Shown piece after piece: positions 43,417 through 51,531 of a stretch of DNA of 51,531 bases. The position numbers and the translations under genes are program-made. Source of the DNA: Phycisphaerales bacterium (GTDB taxonomy: Bacteria; Planctomycetota; Phycisphaerae; Phycisphaerales; UBA1924). The stretch is taken from positions 1 through 51,531 of the forward strand of contig JAEUJD010000045.1 of the NCBI GenBank assembly GCA_016793015.1, in the 5' to 3' direction. The first letter of the stretch is position 1. The number at the start of each line of letters is the position of its first letter. A model generated the notes under the pieces. The model saw only the letters and a list, made by a program, of their open reading frames with translations. It searched no databases and was not told where the DNA came from.

Positions 43417-44204
43417 GTTCGCAGGATCCGGCCAAACTCCTTCAGGCGCTGCTCAAGAAGCTCACGAATCGCTACGGCGATCAGCAGCCCGAACCGCTGA
43501 CAGCGGGCGTCGACGAAGGCGTCGACCCGATGCTGCACCTGTTTGTCTACTCGTTCCTCCTTTGGGATGCATCCACAGGGCAGGCGCGTGCCGCGCTCAA
43601 GCGCATCCGCGAGACCTTTGTTGATTACAACGAACTTCGCATCGCGTTCGCGGATGAGATCGCCGCCGCGTTTGGCGAGCGCTACCCGCGTGGCTACGAG
43701 CGGGCCCTGCGTTTGCGTTCGAGCCTGCACGATATTTTCCGGCGTGAGCACTCGCTCTCGCTCCAGAGCCTGTCCGAGCTGTCGAAGCGCGAGGCCCGCA
43801 CCTACCTCGACTCCATCGACGGCACGCCCGCGTACGTTTCCGCTCGCGTGCTCTCGCTCGGCCTGGGCGGGCACGCCATCCCGGTTGATCAGCGCATCGC
43901 CGACCTTCTCGCATCCGAGGCCGTGCTGGGCGACGACGTCACCGATGCCGACAGCGCCGCATCGTGGCTTGAACGACAGATTCGCGCCGGCGAGGCAACC
44001 TCGGTCGCCCTCACGCTCCAGGCTTGGTCCGACGACCAGGGTGCAGCGCCGCGCAGAGAACGCCGCGCCGATCTGCCCGACTTCTCGCCCCCTGAATTAC
44101 CGCCCCCCGTTCTGGCAGAATCAGCCTCGACCGGAGCAACCAAAAAGTCGCCCAAGGGCAAGAAGAGCTCGAAGCGGTCGTCGAAATCGTCGGCCAAGGG
44201 TTGA
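43413..44204 (+). CDS. HhH-GPD-like protein (endonuclease III relative), no cysteines
   Basis: 263-aa helical protein resembling the endonuclease III/MutY superfamily. The HhH-like motif is LDSIDGTPAYVSARVLSLGLGG (about 132-153), followed by GHAIPVDQRIADLL, where Asp159 matches the superfamily catalytic Asp. The position of the Nth catalytic Lys is occupied by Tyr141. The protein has no Cys, so no 4Fe-4S cluster is possible. Residues 200-263 are a disordered tail with KKSPKGKKSSKRSSKSS, likely nucleic-acid binding. It is translationally coupled to rbfA (ATGA). Function uncertain: a monofunctional glycosylase or a non-enzymatic DNA/RNA binder. Confidence 0.72.
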   Translation: MSSQDPAKLLQALLKKLTNRYGDQQPEPLTAGVDEGVDPMLHLFVYSFLLWDASTGQARAALKRIRETFVDYNELRIAFADEIAAAFGERYPRGYERALRLRSSLHDIFRREHSLSLQSLSELSKREARTYLDSIDGTPAYVSARVLSLGLGGHAIPVDQRIADLLASEAVLGDDVTDADSAASWLERQIRAGEATSVALTLQAWSDDQGAAPRRERRADLPDFSPPELPPPVLAESASTGATKKSPKGKKSSKRSSKSSAKG

Positions 44205-44271
44205 AGTGCCGAACTATTGAAGTCCCCGGTGCCTCGAAGAACAAATTTCCTTCCGGTTGCGAACATCCTCC

Positions 44272-47200
44272 ATGCCGCCACGCTCACCCGCTCTCTTTCT
44301 CCATTCGGCCTTGAAGCACGCGGCCAATCCGGGCCTGCTCGCATCGGTGCTGATCGCGGCAGCCGGACTTTCATGTTCGACGCACTCCGGCTCGCCCCAA
44401 ACCTCCGAGGTGGCGGAGCTCGGCCCCGTCGATCCGGCGGACGCGGAACTGCCCCGCTCGATCCAGGAGCTTCGCCGGGTCGCGCGGGCAACCAAACCCG
44501 ATGTCGCGCATGCCGGAAAGCTTCCTCCCCCTCCCGGAATCGACGCGTCGCGTCTGCACGCGCTGACGCCCGAGGAGATCGCGGCAAATCCGAACCTGAC
44601 CCGTCCCCTTTCCGAGGTTGCGCCCGAGTTCGCTTCGAAAGTCTCGTTCCCCAAAGCGGCAGATCCGACTGCGGATGAAGATCTGAAAGCCGAAGCCGTG
44701 CGCTTGTACATAGCGGGGCGATCGGCCCTCCTCGCGGGCGATGCAACGCAGGCGCAGACACTCCTGACCGATGCCGCGGGAAAGGATCCGGCAGAGGCCG
44801 CCGTCTGGCGTGAACTCGCCGAAGCGCAGTACAAACTCGGTCGCCGAACGCTCGCGATTTCTTCGTACACGCAGGCGGCACGCCGCGGGCTGGATGAATC
44901 GCGTGTGTGGTGGATGCTGGGCAAGGACGCGGCGCAGAAGTCCGATCTCAATCGCGCCGCCGGATACCTGGCGAGGGCCAGCATCGCGCCGGACGTGAAT
45001 TCGGATGCCGCGCTGTCGTTTGTTATTGCAGCGGACTTTGGCGAAACGCTCTCCCGCCTCGGCTATTCGATCGCTGCGGCAGAGGTTCTGAGCGGCGCGG
45101 TTGCGCTTCCCGACACATTTACAGAGAACACCAACTACCGGACCGAGCTGGGCGAGGTCTATCGGCGCCGAGGCGAACTGCTCGAGCAAAAGGGCGATAT
45201 CGCCATGCGCCTCGGGCGCACCGATGTCGCGCTCGAAGATTACGCGAAGGCAAACGAGTATCCCTCCGTCGACCCCGGCGCGACCTTGGTGCGATTCATC
45301 TATGCGTCGGCTCTGCAGGGTGAGCCGGCCAAGGCGGCGCAGCTGCTGGTTGAGCTCATCCTCGGCGCCGATGGGTGGATCGAAGATCGCCAGTTGATGC
45401 TCATCCGCTATCTCGCCGAAAATACAAGTGCGGGCCCGTCGCTCGCGCGGGGCCTTGCGACACTTCCCGAGGATCTGTCGAAGCCGCTCACTCCGACGCT
45501 GGAATCGCGCCTGGTGCGTGCGCGTGCCGCGGCAGAGGCCGGCTCGCCCGGCGACCGTGACGCCACGCTGCTTCGCGAGCACCTTGCCAAGCATCCGCTC
45601 GACGCGGAAGTGGCCGCGGATCTGATCGAGCTTTCGGCTGTCACGGGTTCGGGTGCGGGCAAGGAAGCGCTCCGGCTCGCCGGTGCTTCTCCCGCATCGG
45701 CCGTCCGGATCGCGGACGCCGTGATGCAGGACGGGCGCCTGCTGGATTCGTCATTCTCCGCGATCGAGCGCGGCGCGAAGTCGCCCGGACAGCGCGCGAT
45801 GGCGGCCTGGCTGCAATCCCGCTTGGGGCTGACGGAGCGATCTTTAGAGACGGCCGATCTCATAGACCTGACGAAGGCCACCGATCCCGAGGCACGCGTC
45901 GTCTTGCTCGGCGTCAAGCTGCATTCGGCGCTCGATGCCGGCCGGTTCGACGAGGCCCGCCTGCTGGTCGACCAGTTAAAGGCCGAGAACGATCTGCCGT
46001 TTGCCGTTCGGTGCGGCTCGCTGCTCGATGCGGGTGAAGACGCCTTTGTGATCGACTTGGCACAAGCGATCGACATCGCAACTCTGAACGCAGACCCGAG
46101 CGAGCGCGTTCTGACCGCCGACATTCTCGCACGGACGGGCCGCGCGAAGGACGCGGAGACGATTCTCGAAGGTGTGCTCGCGCAGGATCGGTTTGACGAG
46201 CGTGCGTATCAGGCGCTTCTCGCGCTCTACCTGCCGACCGGTCCGCTGAAGGACGAGACCAAGCTCGGCGCAGCCTCAAGGAGGCTTCGCGATGCGATCC
46301 CTTCAAGCCGCGTGATCCGATGGCTGGTCGCGGGCGAGCTCGCGCAAAGGCAACTCTGGTCTCAGGCTGAGGCTTCGCTGATTTCTATTGCGGAAGAAGG
46401 CGAGCCCGATCCGGTTCTCATCGAGCAGCTTGTCGTCGCCTGGGAGCGGCAAACGACCGGCGATGCCGAAACAAAGGCAGCGCTCCTCGAACGCGCCGAC
46501 GCCTGGCTCATCGGCAAGCTGAAGGAGTATCCGGGAAGCGTCGCTCTGGTCGCGGCCCGCGCCCGCGTGCTTGAACTGCAGGGCAAGCCGCCCGAAGCGG
46601 AGCGGCTGCTGACGGAGCTTTTCGCACGCTATCCGATCGACGCCGTGGGCCGCCAGCGCGAGCAGTTGATCCGATCGTCGCTCAAGCAGCCCGAGCGGGC
46701 GGAGACGCTCGCGATGGCCAGGCTCGCCCACACGCCCCGGTCCGCCGACGATTCGCTCGAACTCGCGGAGCTGCATGCGCTCAAGGGCAATTCCCGCGCC
46801 GCCTCCGACGCTGTCGTGCAGGGGCTGCCCGCCGGAGCGTTCCTGAACTCACCGCAGCGGGCGCGGCTCATCGCTCTCATCAATCAGCAGGTCGGCGCTG
46901 CTGTCAAGGATGAGTCGGGCGAGTCCGCACGGTCGGTGCTCGATCTGCTCGGCCACGCGGGCCGACTGGGGCTTGCGCTACCCAAGCCGCTCCACGAATC
47001 CCGGCTCGCGCTGCTCGCCACCTATACACCCGGCGATACAGGCGCGCTCATCGAAGCCGCGCGCCAGACGGTTCGGCAGTATCCCGATGGCTCGACCCTT
47101 TTGCTCGCCCGCACGGCCGACCGGATCAGCAAGTCTTCCTCGCCTCAGTCGGCGGCGCCATTCCTTCGCGAGGCGCTGCTGTTTGTGCCCGAACCGACCA

Positions 47201-48003
47201 CCGAACTCTACCGATACCTCGTGTACTACCTCACGCCCCGCTTCGGCGATATCGGCGATGTCCGCGCGCTGGTGCCGATGCTTGAAGATACTTCAAGGGC
47301 GGTGATCGTTTCCGAACTCGCCGCCGACGGAGGCAACGACCTGCCGGCGGCTCAAGGCGACCGGGCCACGCTCGTGCTGCACAACATCGCATCGTGGGCG
47401 ACGCTCCGAGATCGATCGCCTTTCGCGATGGAGATCTACCGCCTTGTTCTCGAACGCGATCCGCACCACGCGATGTCGTGCAACAACCTGGCGTACTACA
47501 TGATGGAGCACGGCGGCGATCTGGCGGAGGCCGAACGCCTGCTTCTCATCGCGTTCGCCGATCGCCCTGACACAGCCAGCATTCTCGATTCGCTCGGCTG
47601 GCTCCGCTTCAAGCAGGGAAAACTTCGCGACAGCAGGGATGCATCGGGCAACGTCACCGAACCGGGCGCGATCTCGCTGCTGACGCGTGCCCTTGAGGCA
47701 CGCGACGGCAACGACAACGCGGTCATCACCGAGCATCTCGCCGATGCGCTCTGGGCCGCGGGCGAAACACAGAAAGCCAAGGACAACTGGGAATTGGCCC
47801 GCGTGACCGCTCGGCGCGCGGTCGATCAGATTCTCGCGGTGCGTTCGCAGCGAAATCTCGGCGAAGAGGACGATTCGTTTAAGGTTGAACTCGCGGAACT
47901 GCGGGGCGTTCTGGCGCAGACCGAGCTCAAGCTCAAGGCGCTCGCGGAAGGCAAGGAACCCACCATTCCCAATCACGCCCCGGTTGTCACGACGTCCCGC
48001 TAA
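44272..48003 (+). CDS. large TPR-repeat exported protein, possible lipoprotein
   Basis: 1243-aa protein of unknown function made of tetratricopeptide-like helical pairs. The N-terminus has a basic start and a hydrophobic stretch NPGLLASVLIAAAGLSCS, with Cys35 as a possible lipid-anchor site although the lipobox is not canonical. TPR-like units begin near 150 (EAVWRELAEAQYKLGRRTLAI) and recur, with a clear set near the C-terminus (ALEMEIYRLVLERDPHHAMSCNNLAYYMMEHGGDLAEAERLLLIA, then TASILDSLGWLRFKQGKL). ATG 44272 is preferred over TTG 44257. It lies between the rbfA operon and yebC; its role is probably scaffolding in the envelope. Confidence 0.85.
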   Translation: MPPRSPALFLHSALKHAANPGLLASVLIAAAGLSCSTHSGSPQTSEVAELGPVDPADAELPRSIQELRRVARATKPDVAHAGKLPPPPGIDASRLHALTPEEIAANPNLTRPLSEVAPEFASKVSFPKAADPTADEDLKAEAVRLYIAGRSALLAGDATQAQTLLTDAAGKDPAEAAVWRELAEAQYKLGRRTLAISSYTQAARRGLDESRVWWMLGKDAAQKSDLNRAAGYLARASIAPDVNSDAALSFVIAADFGETLSRLGYSIAAAEVLSGAVALPDTFTENTNYRTELGEVYRRRGELLEQKGDIAMRLGRTDVALEDYAKANEYPSVDPGATLVRFIYASALQGEPAKAAQLLVELILGADGWIEDRQLMLIRYLAENTSAGPSLARGLATLPEDLSKPLTPTLESRLVRARAAAEAGSPGDRDATLLREHLAKHPLDAEVAADLIELSAVTGSGAGKEALRLAGASPASAVRIADAVMQDGRLLDSSFSAIERGAKSPGQRAMAAWLQSRLGLTERSLETADLIDLTKATDPEARVVLLGVKLHSALDAGRFDEARLLVDQLKAENDLPFAVRCGSLLDAGEDAFVIDLAQAIDIATLNADPSERVLTADILARTGRAKDAETILEGVLAQDRFDERAYQALLALYLPTGPLKDETKLGAASRRLRDAIPSSRVIRWLVAGELAQRQLWSQAEASLISIAEEGEPDPVLIEQLVVAWERQTTGDAETKAALLERADAWLIGKLKEYPGSVALVAARARVLELQGKPPEAERLLTELFARYPIDAVGRQREQLIRSSLKQPERAETLAMARLAHTPRSADDSLELAELHALKGNSRAASDAVVQGLPAGAFLNSPQRARLIALINQQVGAAVKDESGESARSVLDLLGHAGRLGLALPKPLHESRLALLATYTPGDTGALIEAARQTVRQYPDGSTLLLARTADRISKSSSPQSAAPFLREALLFVPEPTTELYRYLVYYLTPRFGDIGDVRALVPMLEDTSRAVIVSELAADGGNDLPAAQGDRATLVLHNIASWATLRDRSPFAMEIYRLVLERDPHHAMSCNNLAYYMMEHGGDLAEAERLLLIAFADRPDTASILDSLGWLRFKQGKLRDSRDASGNVTEPGAISLLTRALEARDGNDNAVITEHLADALWAAGETQKAKDNWELARVTARRAVDQILAVRSQRNLGEEDDSFKVELAELRGVLAQTELKLKALAEGKEPTIPNHAPVVTTSR

Positions 48004-48027
48004 CGAGAGCATCGAGCGAGTACCTGC

Positions 48028-48768
48028 ATGGCCGGCCACAACAAATGGAGCAAGATCAAGCACCGCAAGGCCGTCGTCGACAAACGGCGGGGAAAGGTTT
48101 GGACCAAGGTCTCCAAGGCGATCATCGTCGCCGCGAAGAACGGCGGGCCCGACCCGGCGACGAACCTGTCGCTCCGGTACGCGATCGACGAGGCCCGCTA
48201 CGCCAACATGCCCCGCGACACGATCGAGCGTGCGATCCAGAAGGGCGCGTTCGGTTCGGCGGATGAAAATTACGAGCCGGTCCGCTACGAGGGCTACGGC
48301 CCGGGGGGGATCGCGATCATCATCGATACGCTGACCGACAACCGGGCGCGAACGGTCGGCGACCTCCGCCTCGCGTTTGATCGCAACGGGGGCAACCTCG
48401 GCAACAGCGGGTGCGTCGCGTACATGTTCCAGCCCAAGGGCCGGATGCTGGTCAACGCGCCGGGTGCAACCGAAGAACGGATGATGGAACTCGCCATCGA
48501 AGCGGGCGCGGACGACTGCCTCATGCCGGACGATCCGGCCGACGAGCCGTGGACCATCCTGTGCGCCGTGCCTTCTTTTCAATCAGTCAAAGAAGCGATC
48601 GAGCGGCTGGGAAAAAGCCAGTCCATCGCCATCACGGAAGCAGAGATCGCGATGGTTCCGAACGAGCTGGTCGAAGTGACGGGGACGAATGCGGATTCGC
48701 TCGCCGAACTGATTGATGCGATTGAAGACCTGGACGACATCCAAAAGGTGTACACGAACGCGGGTTGA
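48028..48768 (+). CDS. YebC/PmpR-family protein
   Basis: 246-aa member of the YebC/TACO1 family, which are annotated as transcriptional regulators and, more recently, as translation factors that relieve ribosome stalling. The family N-terminus is MAGHNKWSKIKHRKAVVDKRRGKVWTKVSKAII, followed by GGPDPATNLSLRYAIDEARYANMPRDTIERAI. Later conserved parts are YEGYGPGGIAIIIDTLTDNRARTVGDLR and GNLGNSGCVAYMFQ. Length is normal. It lies 24 bases downstream of the TPR gene, probably in the same transcript as the ribosome-biogenesis genes. The pair with nusA-infB-rbfA fits a translation role. Confidence 0.95.
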   Translation: MAGHNKWSKIKHRKAVVDKRRGKVWTKVSKAIIVAAKNGGPDPATNLSLRYAIDEARYANMPRDTIERAIQKGAFGSADENYEPVRYEGYGPGGIAIIIDTLTDNRARTVGDLRLAFDRNGGNLGNSGCVAYMFQPKGRMLVNAPGATEERMMELAIEAGADDCLMPDDPADEPWTILCAVPSFQSVKEAIERLGKSQSIAITEAEIAMVPNELVEVTGTNADSLAELIDAIEDLDDIQKVYTNAG

Positions 48769-48812
48769 CAGTTTGGATCGACCCGCCCGCACCTTGAGAT
48801 GTGAAGAACCGG

Positions 48813-49577
48813 TCAGGCTTCCCGCTGGCCGACGTTGCGCGCGCTTCCACGCTTCGACTTGTTGTGCCGGTTGGGCGTCACATGGAAGGTCGCCTGGCAC
48901 TGGCCAACCTTGCGCTGCTTCGCGGCCATTCGCGCCACGATGGAGCGCTTGTCCTTGGAGCGATCGCCGATCGCCTTGGGAATCACGGCCTGCTGCACGA
49001 TCTCGAGTTCGAGCGTGAGGTTGAACTCCTTGCCCGACGCAACCAGCGCCTTCAGGTCCTCGCGCGGAACAACGTGGTAGAGCGCAGGTCCGTAGCAGGG
49101 CCGGAGAAAGCGGTACGTCAGCTCCTTGCACACGATCGTGAACTCGCCGCCGGTGATTCCGAAGATGTACATGCCACCGGCGATCTCGCTGTTCGCCAGG
49201 AGCGCCGCACCCGCCATCGCGTTGTACCAGTTCTTATTGAATCGCCGGTAGGGCAACTCGGCGGTGAAGGTATCCGCATCCACCCGCTTCATCCGGATGC
49301 CGCTTTTGAAGGCGTAGGGAAGCCAGATCAGCGAACAGACCCGATGCCAGAAGTTGTTCCGGGTCGAGAGCCTCCCGATGAATTCTTCGATGCGCTCACG
49401 GAAGCTCAGTTTGGCGCCGTGAACCCGCCCCGACTCCTCCGCTTCCTCTTCGTCCGTTTCCATCTCCCCGCCCCCGACTTCAGAATCGGCGATCATCGAC
49501 TCGGGGATTTCTTCCTCAGCGCGCACCTTGGGCTCGCGGAGTTCGGGCGGATTGCTGGCGGAAGGGGCGGCAGACAT
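48813..49577 (-). CDS. DUF4442 hotdog-fold protein
   Basis: 254 aa from ATG 49577. The first 65 residues are acidic and low-complexity (EMETDEEEAEES). The DUF4442 thioesterase-like hotdog domain runs from about 70 to 225: NFWHRVCSLIWLPYAFKSGIRMKRVDADTFTAELPYRRFNKNWYNAMAGAALLANSEIAGGMYIF, where the NW-NAMAGAAL helix is characteristic. No clear thioesterase catalytic residue beyond this can be named. The C-terminus is basic (NRHNKSKRGSARNVG). Its substrate is unknown. It converges on yebC. Confidence 0.82.
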   Translation of the reverse strand: MSAAPSASNPPELREPKVRAEEEIPESMIADSEVGGGEMETDEEEAEESGRVHGAKLSFRERIEEFIGRLSTRNNFWHRVCSLIWLPYAFKSGIRMKRVDADTFTAELPYRRFNKNWYNAMAGAALLANSEIAGGMYIFGITGGEFTIVCKELTYRFLRPCYGPALYHVVPREDLKALVASGKEFNLTLELEIVQQAVIPKAIGDRSKDKRSIVARMAAKQRKVGQCQATFHVTPNRHNKSKRGSARNVGQREA

Positions 49578-49626
49578 GCTGAGTGGTGATTGTAGACGAA
49601 CGGCCCGGGGCACCGTCCACCCCGCG

Positions 49627-50598
49627 TCACACGCTATCGGGCGTCAACTCGTACCACAGGTCCTTTCGGCGGACCCGCTGGACCGGGTTGCCGGGTTCGT
49701 GATCCAGCACGAGAAGCCAGTTATTTTCCGCCGCGGCTTCCAGGAACCAGTGCCGGGAGATCATGCTGGTGTAGGGCTCGACGTCGTAGGCGAGGCTGTA
49801 CGCAGCGCCCACGTGATGGACGGTCGGCATGACGTCCGGGGTGAAGACCACAGTGCGCCCCTTGTCGTCGTGGAAGACGATCGCCTGCTGGCCCCACGTG
49901 TGGCCCGGAACAAGCAACACACCCACCCCAGGAATCCCCGTCGCGCCCTTCAACCCGTGCAGCCAAGTGATCCGCTGTTGGGCGGGCACGCGGGGCACTT
50001 CATCCCGCGTGGGCGTGTACCCGGACGCAAACGGTCGGGCGGAGCCGATCAAGTGCATCTGATCCTCAACCGGCAGCAGGTGATCGCGGAAATACGTGCG
50101 GGTCATGACACTGGTGTTGGCCATCGCGTCGGTCCACTCGCGGAGCTGGGAATAGATTTCGGCGTTTGGAAATGCGGAGACGGCGTTGAGTTCACTCGAT
50201 ACTTTTTCGCCCGCCCGGGGAAGCCGGGTGAGGCCTCCGGCGTGATCAAAGTGCAGGTGGGTGACGACGACGGCGTTCACATCTTCCGGGCGACAGTTTT
50301 CTTCCTGCAGCGCGTCGAGAATGGATCGATTCTCAAGCGCAAAGATGTCTTTACTCTTGGCGTCGAGCTTGTTGCCGCTGCCCACTTCGACGACGACGAG
50401 CTTCGGACCGGGCGGATCGCCCGGGTCGGACGACGCCCGCTCGAGGAGCAGGCAGTTGTGCTGAACGTCGATTCGCCCCCACTCGTCGGTCGGAACCGAT
50501 TTATTCCAGACCACCCGCGGCACAAGCCCGAACATCGATCCGCCGTCCAGTTTGAACTTCCCGGCACGCAGCAGTTTCCAGCGGTACTTCACGGTCAT
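49627..50598 (-). CDS. MBL-fold metallo-hydrolase
   Basis: 323 aa from ATG 50598. The metallo-beta-lactamase motif is VVTHLHFDHAGGL (His-x-His-x-Asp-His) near residue 112. Other metal ligands are the His of LLVPGHTWGQQAIVF, the Asp of FTPDVMPTVHH and the C-terminal His of LVLDHEPGNP. The arrangement resembles the lactonase / AidC-like branch, which includes quorum-quenching enzymes, but the substrate cannot be told. The frame extends 13 codons upstream. It is divergent from the membrane protein at 50700; 49 bases separate it from the DUF4442 gene, same strand. Confidence 0.9.
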   Translation of the reverse strand: MTVKYRWKLLRAGKFKLDGGSMFGLVPRVVWNKSVPTDEWGRIDVQHNCLLLERASSDPGDPPGPKLVVVEVGSGNKLDAKSKDIFALENRSILDALQEENCRPEDVNAVVVTHLHFDHAGGLTRLPRAGEKVSSELNAVSAFPNAEIYSQLREWTDAMANTSVMTRTYFRDHLLPVEDQMHLIGSARPFASGYTPTRDEVPRVPAQQRITWLHGLKGATGIPGVGVLLVPGHTWGQQAIVFHDDKGRTVVFTPDVMPTVHHVGAAYSLAYDVEPYTSMISRHWFLEAAAENNWLLVLDHEPGNPVQRVRRKDLWYELTPDSV

Positions 50599-50699
50599 GG
50601 CATGAGGGTAAGCCGCACGATTCCGGGCGAAGATCATTCCGGAAACATCAGGCCTCGGGTGCCGGCGCTGACGACATCGGATTCACTACACTCGCGCGG

Positions 50700-51531
50700 A
50701 TGCCTTTGTCACCGTCTCGTCAACATTCCCCCGGTCCGCTTCTGTGGGCGGTTTTTCTCGCCGTCTCGTGGACGTGGTGCATCGGGATGTTTTTGCCGGT
50801 GCTGCTTGTGCGGGATTACGGCGTCTGGGGTTTCGTCGTCTTTGCAGTGCCGAATGTCTTCGGCGCCGCCGCGATGGGATGGGTGATCCGCACGCGGGAA
50901 ACAAGCCGGTGGTGCGTGGTCCAGCACGAGTTCGTGGTTCGACTGTTTTCCGCCGTCACCGTCGGATTTCACCTCTGGTTCGTGTGGTATCTCTCCCACG
51001 CGGGGTGGGTCGTTGGGGAATGGTGGCCGTGGATCACGGTGGGCGTCTTTGCACTCGCCCTGCTTTCCGGCCTGAAAGCGGACAAACCCGCGGAGGCGCT
51101 GACTCCGTTTCTGATGAGCGCCATCGTGATCTGCTTTGCATTCCTTGCCGGTCTTGAAGTAAAGATTCCGCCGATGGAGGCACGCGGCTTCTGGGGGATT
51201 CCGGCGGTCGCGTGGGTCGCGCCGGTCTGCATCTTCGGCTTCCTGCTCTGTCCGTACCTCGACGCAACATTTCATCGGGCGCGCCAGGGATTGAATGGGG
51301 GCCAGGCCCGCGCCGCTTTCGGAGTTGGATTCGGTGTCTTTTTCCTCGCGATGATCTTGTTCACGGTCGCGTATTCGGGTTTGCTGCTCGGCGACACGCT
51401 CGCGGGCCCTCGCGTGCTGACGGCGATCGTGATCCACATGCTAATCCAGGCGGGCTTCACAAGCGGCCTGCATATCCGCGAGATGGCGAGTTCGCTCGGG
51501 ACGGCGAATCAGGTCCGGATGAGAGGGACCA
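50700..51531 (+). CDS. polytopic membrane protein, 3' end beyond window
   Basis: Open from ATG 50700 to the end of the window (277 codons, no stop). At least seven hydrophobic segments are visible: WAVFLAVSWTWCIGMFLPVLL, GVWGFVVFAVPNVFGAAAMGWV, VGFHLWFVWYLS, WITVGVFALALLSG, MSAIVICFAFLAG, IPAVAWVAPVCIFGFLL and FGVFFLAMILFTVAY. A conserved-looking loop CPYLDATFHRARQ is followed by a cytosolic basic turn. I do not recognise the family; a transporter-like fold is possible. The 5' end is only 101 bases from the divergent hydrolase start. Confidence 0.75.
   Translation, partial: MPLSPSRQHSPGPLLWAVFLAVSWTWCIGMFLPVLLVRDYGVWGFVVFAVPNVFGAAAMGWVIRTRETSRWCVVQHEFVVRLFSAVTVGFHLWFVWYLSHAGWVVGEWWPWITVGVFALALLSGLKADKPAEALTPFLMSAIVICFAFLAGLEVKIPPMEARGFWGIPAVAWVAPVCIFGFLLCPYLDATFHRARQGLNGGQARAAFGVGFGVFFLAMILFTVAYSGLLLGDTLAGPRVLTAIVIHMLIQAGFTSGLHIREMASSLGTANQVRMRGT

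Noticed and set aside
1..51531. Insertion sequences, prophage or toxin-antitoxin genes
   Set aside because: No transposase, integrase, phage structural gene or recognisable toxin-antitoxin pair was found on either strand.

Overview
The window is GC-rich, gene-dense bacterial chromosome. It most resembles a planctomycete of the Phycisphaerae type. This is inferred from three things seen in the sequence: large secreted proteins ending in Cys-Pro-x-Asp-Leu-Asn dockerin-like calcium loops, short exported proteins ending in a Pro-Ala-Pro-Gly / hydrophobic / Arg-rich sorting tail (a PEP-CTERM variant), and an ECF sigma factor overlapping a giant Ser/Thr kinase-TPR gene. Most genes are housekeeping. 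I see no prophage, insertion sequence, CRISPR array or recognisable defence island.

Layout. 1-2224: 3' part of an HPPD (tyrosine catabolism) gene, a small unknown gene and a RarD-type permease. 2241-7347: a secreted lectin/beta-helix/dockerin protein, then divergently the ECF sigma-kinase pair. 7352-12027 (minus): MTA/SAH nucleosidase, DUF985 cupin, CHAD protein, lipoprotein amidase, pyruvate dehydrogenase E1 alpha. 12082-15026: ApaG converging on an S41/PDZ protease. 15311-17551: two exported proteins with sorting tails, their terminators, and tRNA-Val(CAC). 17580-19706: heme oxygenase and a GT87-like membrane glycosyltransferase. 19703-26926 (minus): arginine genes argC-argB, then argF, argG and argH, with a small plus-strand gene and unusual repeats between them; DUF3467 lies just upstream of argC. 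27409-30036: Ppx/GppA-HD phosphatase and FkbM methyltransferase. 30170-34078: M14 carboxypeptidase and matrixin-like metalloprotease, both dockerin-tagged. 34153-37468: tRNA-Gly(GCC), DsbD, and an orphan FliM. 37514-48768: a promoter and long structured leader, then nusA-infB-DUF503-rbfA, a cysteine-free HhH-GPD protein, a 1243-residue TPR protein and YebC. 48813-51531: DUF4442 hotdog protein, MBL-fold hydrolase, and a truncated membrane protein.

How the genes work together. ArgC and ArgB catalyse steps 2-3 of ornithine synthesis; ArgF, ArgG and ArgH turn ornithine into arginine. ArgJ, ArgA and ArgD are not in the window. NusA, IF-2, DUF503 and RbfA form the classical transcription-translation-ribosome maturation operon. 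The sigma-kinase pair is a probable signalling unit.

The least ordinary non-coding content is (i) the 940-bp argG-argH spacer, with two 48-nt stem-loop copies of identical geometry, each with a U5 tract on the argH strand, flanking tandem CU-tract repeats, and (ii) the roughly 360-nt leader of nusA, with a near-consensus promoter, a GAAA-tetraloop hairpin and a terminator-like stem. No clearly new multi-gene system is visible.
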